Program-made: the position numbers and the translations under genes
The notes under the pieces: generated by a model
What the model saw: the letters and a program-made list of their open reading frames with translations, nothing else
Databases searched by the model: none
What the model was told of the DNA's origin: nothing
In this document: positions 43,522 through 52,018 of the stretch, one piece after another
Numbering within the stretch: the stretch's first letter is position 1
Layout of the letters: every line of letters starts with the position of its first letter
Origin: Massilia mucilaginosa
Lineage (GTDB): Bacteria; Pseudomonadota; Gammaproteobacteria; Burkholderiales; Burkholderiaceae_D
Assembly (NCBI RefSeq): GCF_011682145.1
Contig: NZ_WHJH01000021.1
Coordinates: 37,945-101,944, forward strand
Direction: 5' to 3'
Length of the DNA: 64,000 bases

Positions 43522-43965
43522 TTAGATCTCGCAATCTTTTGGTTTCAGTTTGGTGTCAACGGTGGTAACACATTTCCAAGTGCCAGCGGTACCATTGGCA
43601 TCAGCCGTACGGTTCCACTTGATGGTTTTGGTTTTAACGTTACCGTTACCATCCAGGGTGCAGATGATGTCGCCAGCGCCGTCAACGGCGAAGACAGCTG
43701 CAATCGTGGTGCAACGCTTGGTCGGGGTGGTCAGGCCGATATCGGCAGGGGTGCCAACTGCAATGCCTTCAGCCAGTTTCGTTTCGACGTTGACTTTACC
43801 TGGGGTGATTTCAGCCAGGCCAGCTGCGATTTGCGACTTCGAGACATAGTCCTGGTAAGCTGGCAGTGCAACAGCGGCCAAGATACCGATAATTGCAACA
43901 ACGATCATCAGTTCGATCAGGGTAAAACCGGCTTGCGCTTTTTTCATCATTTTCATCGATTTCAT
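43522..43965 (-). CDS. pilA: Type IV major pilin candidate (pilin 3, PilA-like)
   Basis: 147 residues. The leader [13 protein letters not shown] is followed by [32 protein letters not shown], the standard pilin helix. C-terminal Cys residues (WKCVTTVD...KDCEI) form the D-loop. It is grouped with pilin 4 by the segment GLAEIT.{2,3}K..VE.K.AEGI. A near-perfect sigma-54 promoter lies 56-71 bases upstream. Its codon choice is lower in G/C than most neighbours, consistent with either high expression or transfer. It is the best candidate for the major pilin subunit, but the name is by similarity only. Confidence 0.87.
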   Translation of the reverse strand: MKSMKMMKKAQAGFTLIELMIVVAIIGILAAVALPAYQDYVSKSQIAAGLAEITPGKVNVETKLAEGIAVGTPADIGLTTPTKRCTTIAAVFAVDGAGDIICTLDGNGNVKTKTIKWNRTADANGTAGTWKCVTTVDTKLKPKDCEI

Positions 43966-44370
43966 TTTTACTACTCCTAGTTGTGATTAATTCGGAACTT
44001 GTGAACCGCACTTGGGTATATGCAAGCGCCGTGCCAGCTCGTTTTCGGCCTTCCTTGCCCATCCAAGGGACCAGTTGAACGAGATCTTGATCAGATACTG
44101 ACAATCTTTGTCTTGCAAGATGCCAATTTCTGTCAATCCACATAAAAGCCTGGTTTTTGTGACGCCCATCGTCACTGGCGACTCCATTTTCCGCCCAGAG
44201 GCGCCATCTGGCGCATGGCGGAGAGAAAACGCCCATCTCTACATGAAGGGAGCGCAGTGGCCGCACGGACTGGTGGCGCTCAGACTCTGGATCGCCAACC
44301 TGCCCATGAAACAGCGCAGCATGGTGGCTTCCGGGGATTGATCTGCCAAGGTACGATACGCCGTCCAGAA
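43966..44370. other. Spacer between pilin 3 and the intron, unresolved
   Basis: 405 bases. The part nearest the pilin holds its leader and sigma-54 promoter. In 44108-44341 there is a short rightward frame (MSCKMP...) with no ribosome binding site and no family I recognise. I do not call it a gene. It may be remnant DNA from an older insertion. Confidence 0.4.
44021..44036 (-). promoter_or_regulatory. Sigma-54 promoter of pilin 3
   Basis: Read leftward it is TGGCACGGCGCTTGCA, which matches the -24/-12 consensus TGGCACG-N4-TTGCA exactly. It would start transcription ~45 bases before the pilin 3 ATG. Sigma-54 control, usually with PilR, is the known mode for pilA in many proteobacteria. Confidence 0.85.
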
Positions 44371-46201
44371 ATCGGGATAGGGGCGGCCAGAGTACCTGAC
44401 CGATCCCCTCCCACACCACCCGGCATGCGGGTCCGCACCGGGCGGTTCAAGAAGTTGAGGTTATGTGAGTCGAGGCATGCCAAGACGGTCAAAGTAGGCA
44501 ATCGTGAGCACATTGTTGAGGGCCATAGCACTGTTGCGCCACCAGCGGCGGCTGTTCTTTGCCACCAGTAACGCCACTTTGGGTTTCGTCCCCAGACTCA
44601 TCAGTTCACGGTAGATCGTCGTCCCGTGCCGCCATTGTTTTAGATGGATTGCCCGCATACGGTGACGCATCCATTCATCCAGCCTGAGCAGGACTCCCGG
44701 TGTTTGTGCCAGGCCGTAGTATGCTTTCCATCCCAACACATAGCTGCGCAGTTTGTCGATCACCTCGCTGATGCTGCGGCCACCGGAGCGGCGGGTAAGC
44801 TGCCTGATCCTTTGCCGGAACGTCGCGAGCGCCATCTTCGACACCGCACGTTTCACCTCATTTCCCCGTGCCATCCACATCGCATAGCCCAGAAATTTTC
44901 GGCCAAACGCACTGGCCACCGCACTTTTCGATTCGTTGATCTTCAGGTGCAGCACATCGTAGCGACGCTTCAGTAGCGCCATCACGCGCTCGCCCGCCTT
45001 TTGACTGCGCACGTACACATTGCAGTCGTCGGCGTAACGCGCAAAGCGATGGCCCCGCCGTTCCAGCTCCCGATCCACCTCGTCGAGCAACACATTGGCC
45101 AGCAGTGGAGAGAGGGGACCGCCTTGCGGCGTACCCTCCGACCGTTCGACCACCACCACGCCGCCATCCATGATTCCCGCGTTGAGGTAGGCGCGCACTA
45201 ACCGGATGATGCCGATGTCGTTCACGCGTTTGCGCAAGCGTTCGATCAGGATGTCGTGGTTGACCCGGTCAAAGAATTTTGACAGGTCGACGACGACGCG
45301 GTAGCCCGCCTGTACGTACTGCTGTGCTGCGAGCACGGCGTCACGCGCACGGCGGCCGGGCCGGAACCCGTGGCTGTGTTCACTCAAGGTGGGATCGATC
45401 AGTGGTTGCAGCACTTGCAGCAGTGCCTGCTGAATCAGACGGTCGGTCACGGTGGGTATCCCCAGCTCACGTTCGCTGCCGTCCGGCTTCGGAATGCCGA
45501 CGCGCCGTACAGGCAACGGCCTGTAGGTGCCTTCCATCAGCTGATGCCGGATGGTCGGCCACGCGTGCTTGAGGTGTTGTCCGGTCCGGGCAATGTCCAG
45601 TCCGTCGACACCGGCGGCTCCCTTGTTCGCCTTCACGCGTTTCCACGCGCGTTGCATGTTCTCCCTCGCAAGCGCTTGCCTGAGCAAGCCTTGCCCTGCG
45701 CCTCGCGCTCCTTGTCGCGGGAAACGTGTTTCATCGCTGGCTGCTTCGGACGAGGCTTCACCCCGCCTTACCGCGACCCGCCCCGCTGATGCGGGCATCT
45801 GATGCCGTACACGACTCATCGACAAGACGTTCGACGCTCCTTCTTGTTCGGCCCTTCGCCCAGAGTCGGACTACTATGGCCTCTGCTGACTTCTCGCTCC
45901 GGGTTGCCCCGTCGTCCTTTCAGACATCAGGCGAGATCTCCCCAGGTAAGAACGCACTCCTTCCCTGCACAACCGCCGGATTTACGCCGCTTCGCCTTGA
46001 CCACAAGAGCTTCGCGGGTTCATGCCCGCTCGCCCTGCTCGGCAGCGCCTTTTATCCGATTCTTGTCCATCGGCTCGCAGTTTCGCTCCACGCTTCCTTT
46101 CCACGGTCGGTCACCCTTCCGCAGTTGCGCTTCACTTCGCTCGCTGTGGTCAGCTCGCGGCGGGACTTTCACCCACAAGAGTGCGCCCATGCTGGGCGCA
46201 C
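44371..46201 (-). mobile_element. Group II intron (class C-like), full length
   Basis: The element starts at 46201 with GTGCGCCC, which pairs with GGGCGCAC to make the first hairpin, as in bacterial class C introns. A reverse transcriptase gene lies in domain IV. After its stop, a domain V-like hairpin (CCGCCCGG-TGCGGACCCGCA-CCGGGTGG, about 44408-44438) and a domain VI-like stem end in CCTATCCCGAT at 44371. The 5' exon side is the terminator hairpin of pilin 4 followed by TTTTGTCAT. Boundaries are read from motifs and could be off by a few bases. Confidence 0.8.
44461..45825 (-). CDS. ltrA: Group II intron reverse transcriptase/maturase
   Basis: 454 residues. The N-terminal ~45 residues are not conserved; the RT domain starts near WKRVKANKGAAGVDG. 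RT motifs are IPTVTDRLIQQALLQVL, HSHGFRPGRRARDAV, KFFDRVNHD, EGTPQGGPLSPLLANV and the catalytic YADD at about residue 268. A maturase domain follows (LGYAMWMARG, WKAYYGLAQTP). No HNH endonuclease domain is present after it, which fits class C introns, which use terminators and single-stranded targets. The gene is intact, so the intron may be mobile. Confidence 0.93.
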   Translation of the reverse strand: MSMSRVRHQMPASAGRVAVRRGEASSEAASDETRFPRQGARGAGQGLLRQALARENMQRAWKRVKANKGAAGVDGLDIARTGQHLKHAWPTIRHQLMEGTYRPLPVRRVGIPKPDGSERELGIPTVTDRLIQQALLQVLQPLIDPTLSEHSHGFRPGRRARDAVLAAQQYVQAGYRVVVDLSKFFDRVNHDILIERLRKRVNDIGIIRLVRAYLNAGIMDGGVVVVERSEGTPQGGPLSPLLANVLLDEVDRELERRGHRFARYADDCNVYVRSQKAGERVMALLKRRYDVLHLKINESKSAVASAFGRKFLGYAMWMARGNEVKRAVSKMALATFRQRIRQLTRRSGGRSISEVIDKLRSYVLGWKAYYGLAQTPGVLLRLDEWMRHRMRAIHLKQWRHGTTIYRELMSLGTKPKVALLVAKNSRRWWRNSAMALNNVLTIAYFDRLGMPRLT

Positions 46202-46206
46202 ATGAC

Positions 46207-46228
46207 AAAAGCCCCTGAATCAGGGGCT
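46207..46228 (-). terminator. Terminator of pilin 4; intron landing site
   Basis: AGCCCCTG-AAT-CAGGGGCT on the + strand. Read leftward this is a stem-loop followed by TTTT, located 19 bases after the pilin 4 stop. The group II intron begins 6 bases beyond the T-run. Confidence 0.85.
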
Positions 46229-46246
46229 CGACTGGTCAAGAGAGGC

Positions 46247-46690
46247 TTACAGGCAATCCTGAGGTGTGATTTTTGCTGCGAGCGTAGAAGAGCATGTCCA
46301 GCTTCCGCTAACGCCTCCGCTGTCGGCACTTCGCGTCAACGTAACGAAGAGACCCTCTACCATGGAGCCACCCTTTAGCGCGCACTGCAGGGTGCTTTCG
46401 CCCGACGCTGCGATTGAGACAACAATAGCGCAGCGCTGTGTCGTCGCTTGTATTCCCACCGCGTCTGGTACGGTGATCGTGGCATCGATTCCTTCGGCTA
46501 TCTTCGATTCGACGACAATCTTGGCGGCCGTGATCTCCGCGAGGCCAGTGACGGCTTGGGATTTCGCCACATAGGTCTGATACGCCGGCAATGCGATGCT
46601 GGCTAAAATTCCTATGATTGCAACGACGATCATCAGTTCGATCAAGGTAAATCCGGCTACGGTACTCTTGAACCTGTTTGTCGATTTCAT
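46247..46690 (-). CDS. Type IV pilin-like protein (pilin 4, sigma-54 promoter)
   Basis: 147 residues. The leader [13 protein letters not shown] precedes [32 protein letters not shown]. The C-terminal Cys pair is present ([16 protein letters not shown]). It shares the GLAEIT...VESKIAEGI segment with pilin 3 and has its own near-perfect sigma-54 promoter, with an almost identical 5' leader length. It is the first pilin in the array by transcription order. It diverges strongly from pilin 3 after the helix, so it is not a recent copy. Confidence 0.87.
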   Translation of the reverse strand: MKSTNRFKSTVAGFTLIELMIVVAIIGILASIALPAYQTYVAKSQAVTGLAEITAAKIVVESKIAEGIDATITVPDAVGIQATTQRCAIVVSIAASGESTLQCALKGGSMVEGLFVTLTRSADSGGVSGSWTCSSTLAAKITPQDCL

Positions 46691-46743
46691 GCCATTTCCC
46701 TCGCGCAGGCATAATTGCCTATTCTTAACTTACGTAATGCTAA

Positions 46744-46759
46744 AGCAAGGGTCGTGCCA
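46744..46759 (-). promoter_or_regulatory. Sigma-54 promoter of pilin 4
   Basis: Read leftward it is TGGCACGACCCTTGCT, an exact match to TGGCACG-N4-TTGCW. It lies 54-69 bases before the pilin 4 ATG, the same spacing as at pilin 3. Confidence 0.85.
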
Positions 46760-46905
46760 GAAATCTTTTTTGCGCGTGCGGTACGTCACCCAGGGACGAA
46801 TCGAAGAATGCGCAATTTTTGTCGATGACGACAAAAATTGTCGTCTGTCACCGCCACTTTTTGCCAGTTTATTGAAGGAAGGGTTCCACCCTCTTACTTT
46901 CTTGC

Positions 46906-47499
46906 TTACTCAGCAATGAGGCAAAACACCATGTCCGCCCCCGCCAGTTCGATCGCGTCGCCATGTTCCAGCCGGCGCGGCGCCTTGCCCGGCGCGACGC
47001 CATTGATGAGCGGCGCCACATTGCCGTCCACATGCGTCAGGTAATACGCGCCGTTCTGGCGCGTAATCGCCACCACCTGCACCCCCGCCTTGCCCAAGGT
47101 CGACAGCGGCTTGGTCAAGGCCAGCCGCTTGCCGGCGTTCGGACCGGTCTTGACTTCGACCGAACCGAGCAGATTGGCCGTATCGGCCAGCGCGTCCGGC
47201 AGCGCGCGCCGCGGCCCGCCGATGAATTCGAGCTGAAAACGCGCCACGACGATGGTGTCGTGATCTTCCAGCATGTGTTTCGCCACCCGCTTGCCGTTCA
47301 CATAGGTGCCGTTGGTGCTGCCCAGGTCTTCCACGAACACATCGTTCATGATGAAGTTGAACGCCGCATGGGAACCGCTCATGGCCGGGTGCGGCAGGAC
47401 GATGTCGTTGTCGGGCTTGCGCCCGAGCGTCATGCGGTCCTTGTCGAGTTCGACCTCTCGAATCACCGCGTGATTGCGCGATATGATAATTTTCGCCAC
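46906..47499 (-). CDS. FHA domain protein
   Basis: 197 residues. The forkhead-associated domain is at ~20-95: MTLGRKPDNDIVLPHPAMSGSHAAF and VEDLGSTNGTYVNGKRV, which carry the phosphothreonine-binding Arg, Ser and Asn positions. A second FHA-like half lies at ~115-197 (STLGKAGVQVVAITRQNGAYYLTHVDG) without the full signature. There are no membrane segments. It probably reads Ser/Thr phosphorylation. No kinase or phosphatase gene is adjacent. It is 101 bases downstream (by direction) of sucD. Confidence 0.88.
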   Translation of the reverse strand: MAKIIISRNHAVIREVELDKDRMTLGRKPDNDIVLPHPAMSGSHAAFNFIMNDVFVEDLGSTNGTYVNGKRVAKHMLEDHDTIVVARFQLEFIGGPRRALPDALADTANLLGSVEVKTGPNAGKRLALTKPLSTLGKAGVQVVAITRQNGAYYLTHVDGNVAPLINGVAPGKAPRRLEHGDAIELAGADMVFCLIAE

Positions 47500-47532
47500 T
47501 CTTGCCCTCCGGTGGGTGACCCGCCAACGAGA

Positions 47533-47554
47533 ACGGGGAGCTTGCGCTCCCCGT
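47533..47554 (-). terminator. Hairpin after sucD
   Basis: ACGGGGAGC-TTGC-GCTCCCCGT is a perfect 9-bp stem with a 4-base loop, 46 bases beyond the sucD stop. A weak T-run follows, so termination may be partial. Confidence 0.55.
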
Positions 47555-47600
47555 CATTATTCACTACCTTTGCCTTCGCTTACAAACTACAGCTTACAAA

Positions 47601-48482
47601 TTACAGCATGGCTTTCAGCAAACGCGCCATTTCCGACGGGTTCTTGGTGGCTTTGATACCGCAGGCTTCCATGATGTCGAGCTTGGCTTGCGCGGTGTCG
47701 GCGCCACCGGAAATCAGTGCACCGGCGTGGCCCATGCGCTTGCCCGGAGGCGCGGTCACGCCGGCGATGAAGCAGACCACCGGCTTTTTCATGTTGTCCT
47801 TGATCCAGTAAGCCGCGTTGGCTTCGTCAGGACCGCCGATTTCGCCGATCATGATGACCGCGTCGGTATCCGGATCGTCGTTGAACATCTTCATGACGTC
47901 GATGTGCTTCAGACCGTTGATCGGGTCGCCGCCGATGCCGACTGCCGACGACTGGCCCAGGCCCAGCGCGGTCAGCTGGCCAACCGCTTCGTACGTCAGG
48001 GTGCCCGAACGCGAGACCACGCCGATGCGGCCCTTGCGGTGGATGTGGCCCGGCATGATGCCGATCTTGATTTCGTCAGGGGTGATCAGACCAGGGCAGT
48101 TAGGACCGAGCAGCAGGGTCTTGGAGCCGGCCTTGGCCATGCGGTCCTTGAGCGCCATCATGTCGCGCACAGGAATGCCTTCGGTGATGCAGATTGCCAG
48201 GTCGAGTTCGGCTTCGACGGCTTCCCAGATCGCGGCGGCCGCGCCTGCCGGCGGCACGTAGATGACCGACACGTTGGCGCCGGTTTCTTTTTTCGCTTCA
48301 GCAACGTTAGCGAAAATGGGAATGCCTTCGAAATCTTCGCCGGCTTTCTTCGGGTTCACGCCGGCAACGAAGCATTCCTTGCCATTCGCGTAATCGCGGC
48401 ACATGCGGGTGTGGAATTGGCCGGTCTTGCCGGTAATCCCCTGGGTGACTACTTTTGTATCTTTATTGATCAGAATCGACAT
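47601..48482 (-). CDS. sucD: Succinyl-CoA synthetase, alpha subunit
   Basis: 293 residues. CoA-binding N-terminal domain (TQGITGKTGQFHT) and ligase domain with the phospho-His region (KPVVCFIAGVTAPPGKRMGHAGA). It works as a heterodimer with SucC in the TCA cycle, making GTP or ATP. The gene is 25 bases from sucC in the same direction. Confidence 0.97.
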   Translation of the reverse strand: MSILINKDTKVVTQGITGKTGQFHTRMCRDYANGKECFVAGVNPKKAGEDFEGIPIFANVAEAKKETGANVSVIYVPPAGAAAAIWEAVEAELDLAICITEGIPVRDMMALKDRMAKAGSKTLLLGPNCPGLITPDEIKIGIMPGHIHRKGRIGVVSRSGTLTYEAVGQLTALGLGQSSAVGIGGDPINGLKHIDVMKMFNDDPDTDAVIMIGEIGGPDEANAAYWIKDNMKKPVVCFIAGVTAPPGKRMGHAGALISGGADTAQAKLDIMEACGIKATKNPSEMARLLKAML

Positions 48483-48507
48483 GTTTGTTCCTTCGAATTA
48501 GGCCGGA

Positions 48508-49680
48508 TTAGGCTTTATGAGCAGCAGCAGCCGCTACCACGGCCTTGGCTGCATCTTCCATCGTATCGGCGGCGATGATCGGCAGGCCGGACTCGGCCAG
48601 CATCTTCTTGCCGATGTCTTCGTTGGTGCCCTTCATGCGCACAACCAGCGGCACGGTCAGGGAAACGGCCTTCGATGCGGTGATCACGCCTTCGGCGATC
48701 ACGTCGCAGCGCATGATGCCGCCGAAAATGTTGACCAGGATGGCTTTCAGGCCTGGATTCTTCAACATGATCTTGAACGCTTCGGTGACTTTTTCAGCCG
48801 TTGCGCCGCCGCCCACGTCGAGGAAGTTGGCAGGCTCGCCGCCGAACAGCTTGATGGTGTCCATGGTGGCCATGGCCAGGCCGGCGCCGTTGACCAGGCA
48901 GCCGATGTTACCGTCGAGCGAGATGTAAGCCAGGTCGAACTTCGATGCTTCGACTTCGGCCGCGTCTTCTTCGTCCAGGTCGCGGTAAGCGACGATGTTC
49001 GGCTGGCGATACAGGGCGTTCGAATCGAAGTTGAATTTGGCGTCGAGCGCGATGACCTTGCCGGAACCGGTCAGGATCAGCGGGTTGATTTCGGCCAGCG
49101 ATGCATCGGTTTCCCAGTAGGCTTTGTACAGGCCCTGCAGCTGAACGCGCGCGTCGGCGATCGATTCAGGCGGCACGCCGATCTTGGCCGAAATGTCGTC
49201 CGCTTCGGCGTCGGTCAGGCCGACCGATGGGTCGATCGCGATCTGGTGGATTTTTCCCGGGTTCGAGTGGGCAACTTCTTCGATGTCCATGCCGCCTTCG
49301 GAGGAAGCCATCAGCACCACGCGCTGGCTGACCCGGTCGGTGACCATCGACACGTACAGTTCTTTCTTGATGTCCGCGCCTTCTTCGATCAGCAGGCGGC
49401 GTACTTTCTGGCCTTCCGGGCTGGTCTGGTGGGTGATCAGCTGCATGCCCAGGATCTGTTCTGCGTATTCCTTGACTTGTTCCAGCGACTTGGCCACTTT
49501 CACGCCGCCGCCCTTGCCGCGACCGCCAGCATGGATCTGTGCCTTGACTACCCAGACCGGACCGCCGAGCGTCTCGGCTGCTTTTACAGCCTCTTCCACG
49601 GACAAGCACGGAATGCCGCGCGGTACCGTCACTCCATACTGCCGGAGGATTTCTTTGCCTTGATACTCATGGATTTTCAT
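48508..49680 (-). CDS. sucC: Succinyl-CoA synthetase, beta subunit
   Basis: 390 residues from ATG 49680; the open frame extends upstream without conservation. The N-terminus [16 protein letters not shown] and ATP-grasp segment [16 protein letters not shown] are diagnostic, as is [18 protein letters not shown] with [13 protein letters not shown] near the end. GGGAAG lies 8 bases upstream. It forms an operon with sucD. Confidence 0.97.
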   Translation of the reverse strand: MKIHEYQGKEILRQYGVTVPRGIPCLSVEEAVKAAETLGGPVWVVKAQIHAGGRGKGGGVKVAKSLEQVKEYAEQILGMQLITHQTSPEGQKVRRLLIEEGADIKKELYVSMVTDRVSQRVVLMASSEGGMDIEEVAHSNPGKIHQIAIDPSVGLTDAEADDISAKIGVPPESIADARVQLQGLYKAYWETDASLAEINPLILTGSGKVIALDAKFNFDSNALYRQPNIVAYRDLDEEDAAEVEASKFDLAYISLDGNIGCLVNGAGLAMATMDTIKLFGGEPANFLDVGGGATAEKVTEAFKIMLKNPGLKAILVNIFGGIMRCDVIAEGVITASKAVSLTVPLVVRMKGTNEDIGKKMLAESGLPIIAADTMEDAAKAVVAAAAAHKA

Positions 49681-49753
49681 GCTGGCTTCCCTTCTTCTGA
49701 TACTGATTTGTAGAAAATACGGTTGAAATGCGAGAAAAAACGGGAAAGCGGGG

Positions 49754-50320
49754 CTAACCCGGTACAGCTTTCGCCACCCAGCGCGGATAGTACACCGCGA
49801 CGGCGGGACCCTCGGCACGCAGGGCATGGCATTTATCGATCTGGAACGGCCGTTCCGGCAAGGGATCGTGACCCGGCCCGTCGCGGGTCTGGATCACGTC
49901 GTTGGCGTAGGCCTGGATTGCCGCCGTCGGCAGGATCTGGGCCAGTTCGCTCAGGTGCGTGCAGCCAAGCACGCCGGACAGCCGCTCTTTGATGCCAAGG
50001 CGAAAGCCTTTCATCAAGGACAGACCGATCAATTTTTTGTAAGCGGGGCCTATGGTATCGCAATAGCCCGGGTACGGAACGGCATCGGACGCGGCTTCGG
50101 CATCGACAATGGTCAGTTCGCGGTTGATGGTGATGCGCAGGTGCAGGTTGTGCAAGGGTGTGCCGCCGGCCCGTACGCCGGACGCCAGGGTCACGTCGCG
50201 CACTTTGATGTCGCTGATGCGCGCGTCGAGATCCCACAAGCCATCATCGCGCGCGTACGCTGCGACTTCGATGGCGCGCGTATGGCGCAGGGCGCGAGGG
50301 ACGGGAGAAGACAGGGGCAT
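49754..50320 (-). CDS. DUF2889-like conserved protein
   Basis: 188 residues from ATG 50320, which matches the usual MPLS-P-P-R-LRHTR opening; ATG 50377 would add a hydrophobic tail. The protein has [36 protein letters not shown] and [14 protein letters not shown], typical of this conserved beta-proteobacterial family. It is near-always single domain and uncharacterised. It precedes sucC by ~70 bases but the link is unclear. Confidence 0.8.
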   Translation of the reverse strand: MPLSSPVPRALRHTRAIEVAAYARDDGLWDLDARISDIKVRDVTLASGVRAGGTPLHNLHLRITINRELTIVDAEAASDAVPYPGYCDTIGPAYKKLIGLSLMKGFRLGIKERLSGVLGCTHLSELAQILPTAAIQAYANDVIQTRDGPGHDPLPERPFQIDKCHALRAEGPAVAVYYPRWVAKAVPG

Positions 50321-50620
50321 GAAGACAAGACCAATGCCGGAAAATGCGGCGTAAATAGTTGCAGCCGGTGTACACATCGTGCACGTTGCCGCAGCTTCTA
50401 CGGCAACAACCGCTCATGCGGCGCTGCTTAAACCCCAAAAGTTTAGCACATGCCGGAGGCCAGTTGCGCTGCAACATGGTTTTTTGGGGCAAGATGCACG
50501 AAATTTCATCAGTTGGCGCGATTTTGGTATCGCTTGCGCGGGTGCGGCGTGCGGGTGCTGGGGCCTCACATATAGAGAGGCAGGCTTACTGCTCGGACAA
50601 ACTTGTCGCGGCATAGGACG
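50321..50620. other. Intergenic region without gene
   Basis: 300 bases between the DUF2889 gene and a small membrane protein. I see no supported coding region, RNA or strong promoter. Confidence 0.4.
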
Positions 50621-50974
50621 CTACGTTGTGATGTTGCGCCCGAACCAAACGACCACGGGGATGGGCAGGACGAAGCCGAGCCAGTGCAGCTTGACCAGCC
50701 AATTGCCGGCGGCGATTTCACGGCGGCACCAGAGGGCCAGCACGATCATGTTGAGCGCGACGGCGATGCAAGCGCCTTTGAGGATCCACCAGGTGGCTAC
50801 GACCTCCATCATGTTGTGAAAGGCATCCGGGGAACCCTCGAAGTCGGAGTCGGGGGCGCTTTGCCAGTCCAGTGACATCTGGCCGAAGTGGATTGCCAAG
50901 GCGACCGTTAGCCATTGAGCAACTAACAACGCCCTCAAACATGCCGGACTTATCCTCGTTTCGCGCTGTTGCAT
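50621..50974 (-). CDS. Small hypothetical membrane protein
   Basis: 117 residues with three hydrophobic segments (LRALLVAQWLTVALAIHF; WWILKGACIAVALNMIVLALW; LHWLGFVLPIPVVVWFG). An acidic loop (DWQSAPDSDFEGSPD) lies between the first two. The family is not recognised. It borders the lower-GC island at 51 kb. Confidence 0.6.
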   Translation of the reverse strand: MQQRETRISPACLRALLVAQWLTVALAIHFGQMSLDWQSAPDSDFEGSPDAFHNMMEVVATWWILKGACIAVALNMIVLALWCRREIAAGNWLVKLHWLGFVLPIPVVVWFGRNITT

Positions 50975-51494
50975 GTTCCACCGTCACCTTTCACGATGCG
51001 ATTGTTGGCTGTTGCGGTAGCTCGCTGCCGGGCACTCCCCCATCCGTCATGCCGCTGCTGATCTATCTAATGATATCAGATTGACAACTGAACAGCTACT
51101 AAGCTGCATGCCGTGTGTAGTACAAGGCAAGAGTTCCGTATCGGATTTTTGTGCACTGTACTCAAAGAGCGCGACTTTTCCCGAATTTGCATACCAAAAA
51201 GGTATCTGATGCCGTGCCGCCCCCTTGCGGTAAATGCAGTACCGGAACCCGCGTTCTTACGAGCAGCGGGTTGGGTACGGCTATAAATTAATGAAGAGCT
51301 TGGGAAGGGCCAATCCAACTACGTATCAGTCCGTGTCCGTTTGCCAGACCTGACGCCGTGCGACGGACGCCGTGCAACGACACCGTGCGACAGTGTCCGT
51401 TTGTCAGACCTGACACCGTGCCGACAGTCTCCGTTTGTCAGACCTGACACCGTGCCGACACCGTGCCCACGCTAACAGCGCCGCTCGGGACGGC
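50975..51494. other. 520-base non-coding border of the Rhs island
   Basis: No supported gene. It contains the three-copy direct repeat at 51333-51459. The stretch from about 50990 to 51300 shows nothing I can assign. Confidence 0.5.
51333..51459. repeat. Three direct repeats of ~33 bases
   Basis: Copies begin at 51333, 51393 and 51427 with GT(G/C)TCCGTTTG(T/C)CAGACC followed by TGAC(A/G)CCGTGC. The inner CAGACCTGACACC is also near-palindromic around GTC/GAC. Spacing is 60 then 34 bases. It lies just downstream of the Rhs/immunity pair. Confidence 0.75.
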
Positions 51495-52016
51495 TTAGCA
51501 TAACGAATTGACTGGAAGATTTAGCATCCAAATGACCCATACAAATATCATAAATGTAAATACGCATAAAGTCAGAAGAATACCCGAGTATCGCGGTGAT
51601 CGAATAAACGCAAGCAAACAAGCAAGTACCACCCCGAACAAAATCCACAACCAGTGCCTACTGGAAATTAAGATTGCAACCCAATACTGCGGGATCAAGC
51701 CAAAATCTTCATACACCTTCTCATACCTTGGAATTCCAAAGCTGCCGAAAATTCCTAAAAAGAAAGATAGAACCAAAGCCAACAACCAAAAAAAATATCT
51801 GCTCAAATTTCTATGCTTTTCAGTTAGCCTCGGCAGAAAAATAGCTTTTCCTAACCACAACAGCATGGCTGCCGAAAAGATTATTACAAGTTCGATCAGT
51901 AATATGAAAGTAGCTGATTTACTATCTACAAGCCCTTTCTCATCAGTACAAGCGATTGCTGGGATTGACCACAGCAATATATAGAGCGCTGTAATGTTTA
52001 AAACTCTCATATTCAT
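51495..52016 (-). CDS. Multi-spanning membrane protein next to Rhs, candidate immunity protein
   Basis: 173 residues from ATG 52016, two bases after the Rhs stop; GGAGG at 14 bases overlaps the end of the Rhs gene. A signal-like helix (LNITALYILLWSIPAIA) and three to four further helices are visible (FILLIELVIIFSAAMLLWLG; YFFWLLALVLSFFLGIFG; HWLWILFGVVLACLLAF; LCVFTFMIFVWVIWML). Codon use is A/T-rich, unlike the rest of the window. I do not recognise the family. Position directly behind the Rhs tip suggests it protects against that tip. Confidence 0.7.
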   Translation of the reverse strand: MNMRVLNITALYILLWSIPAIACTDEKGLVDSKSATFILLIELVIIFSAAMLLWLGKAIFLPRLTEKHRNLSRYFFWLLALVLSFFLGIFGSFGIPRYEKVYEDFGLIPQYWVAILISSRHWLWILFGVVLACLLAFIRSPRYSGILLTLCVFTFMIFVWVIWMLNLPVNSLC

Positions 52017-52018
52017 TT

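Noticed and set aside
44108..44341. Small gene between pilin 3 and the intron
   Set aside because: No ribosome binding site, no family resemblance, and its frame is not favoured over the others.
51333..51459. CRISPR array
   Set aside because: Only three copies with unequal spacing and no spacer-like segments of constant length; no cas genes.
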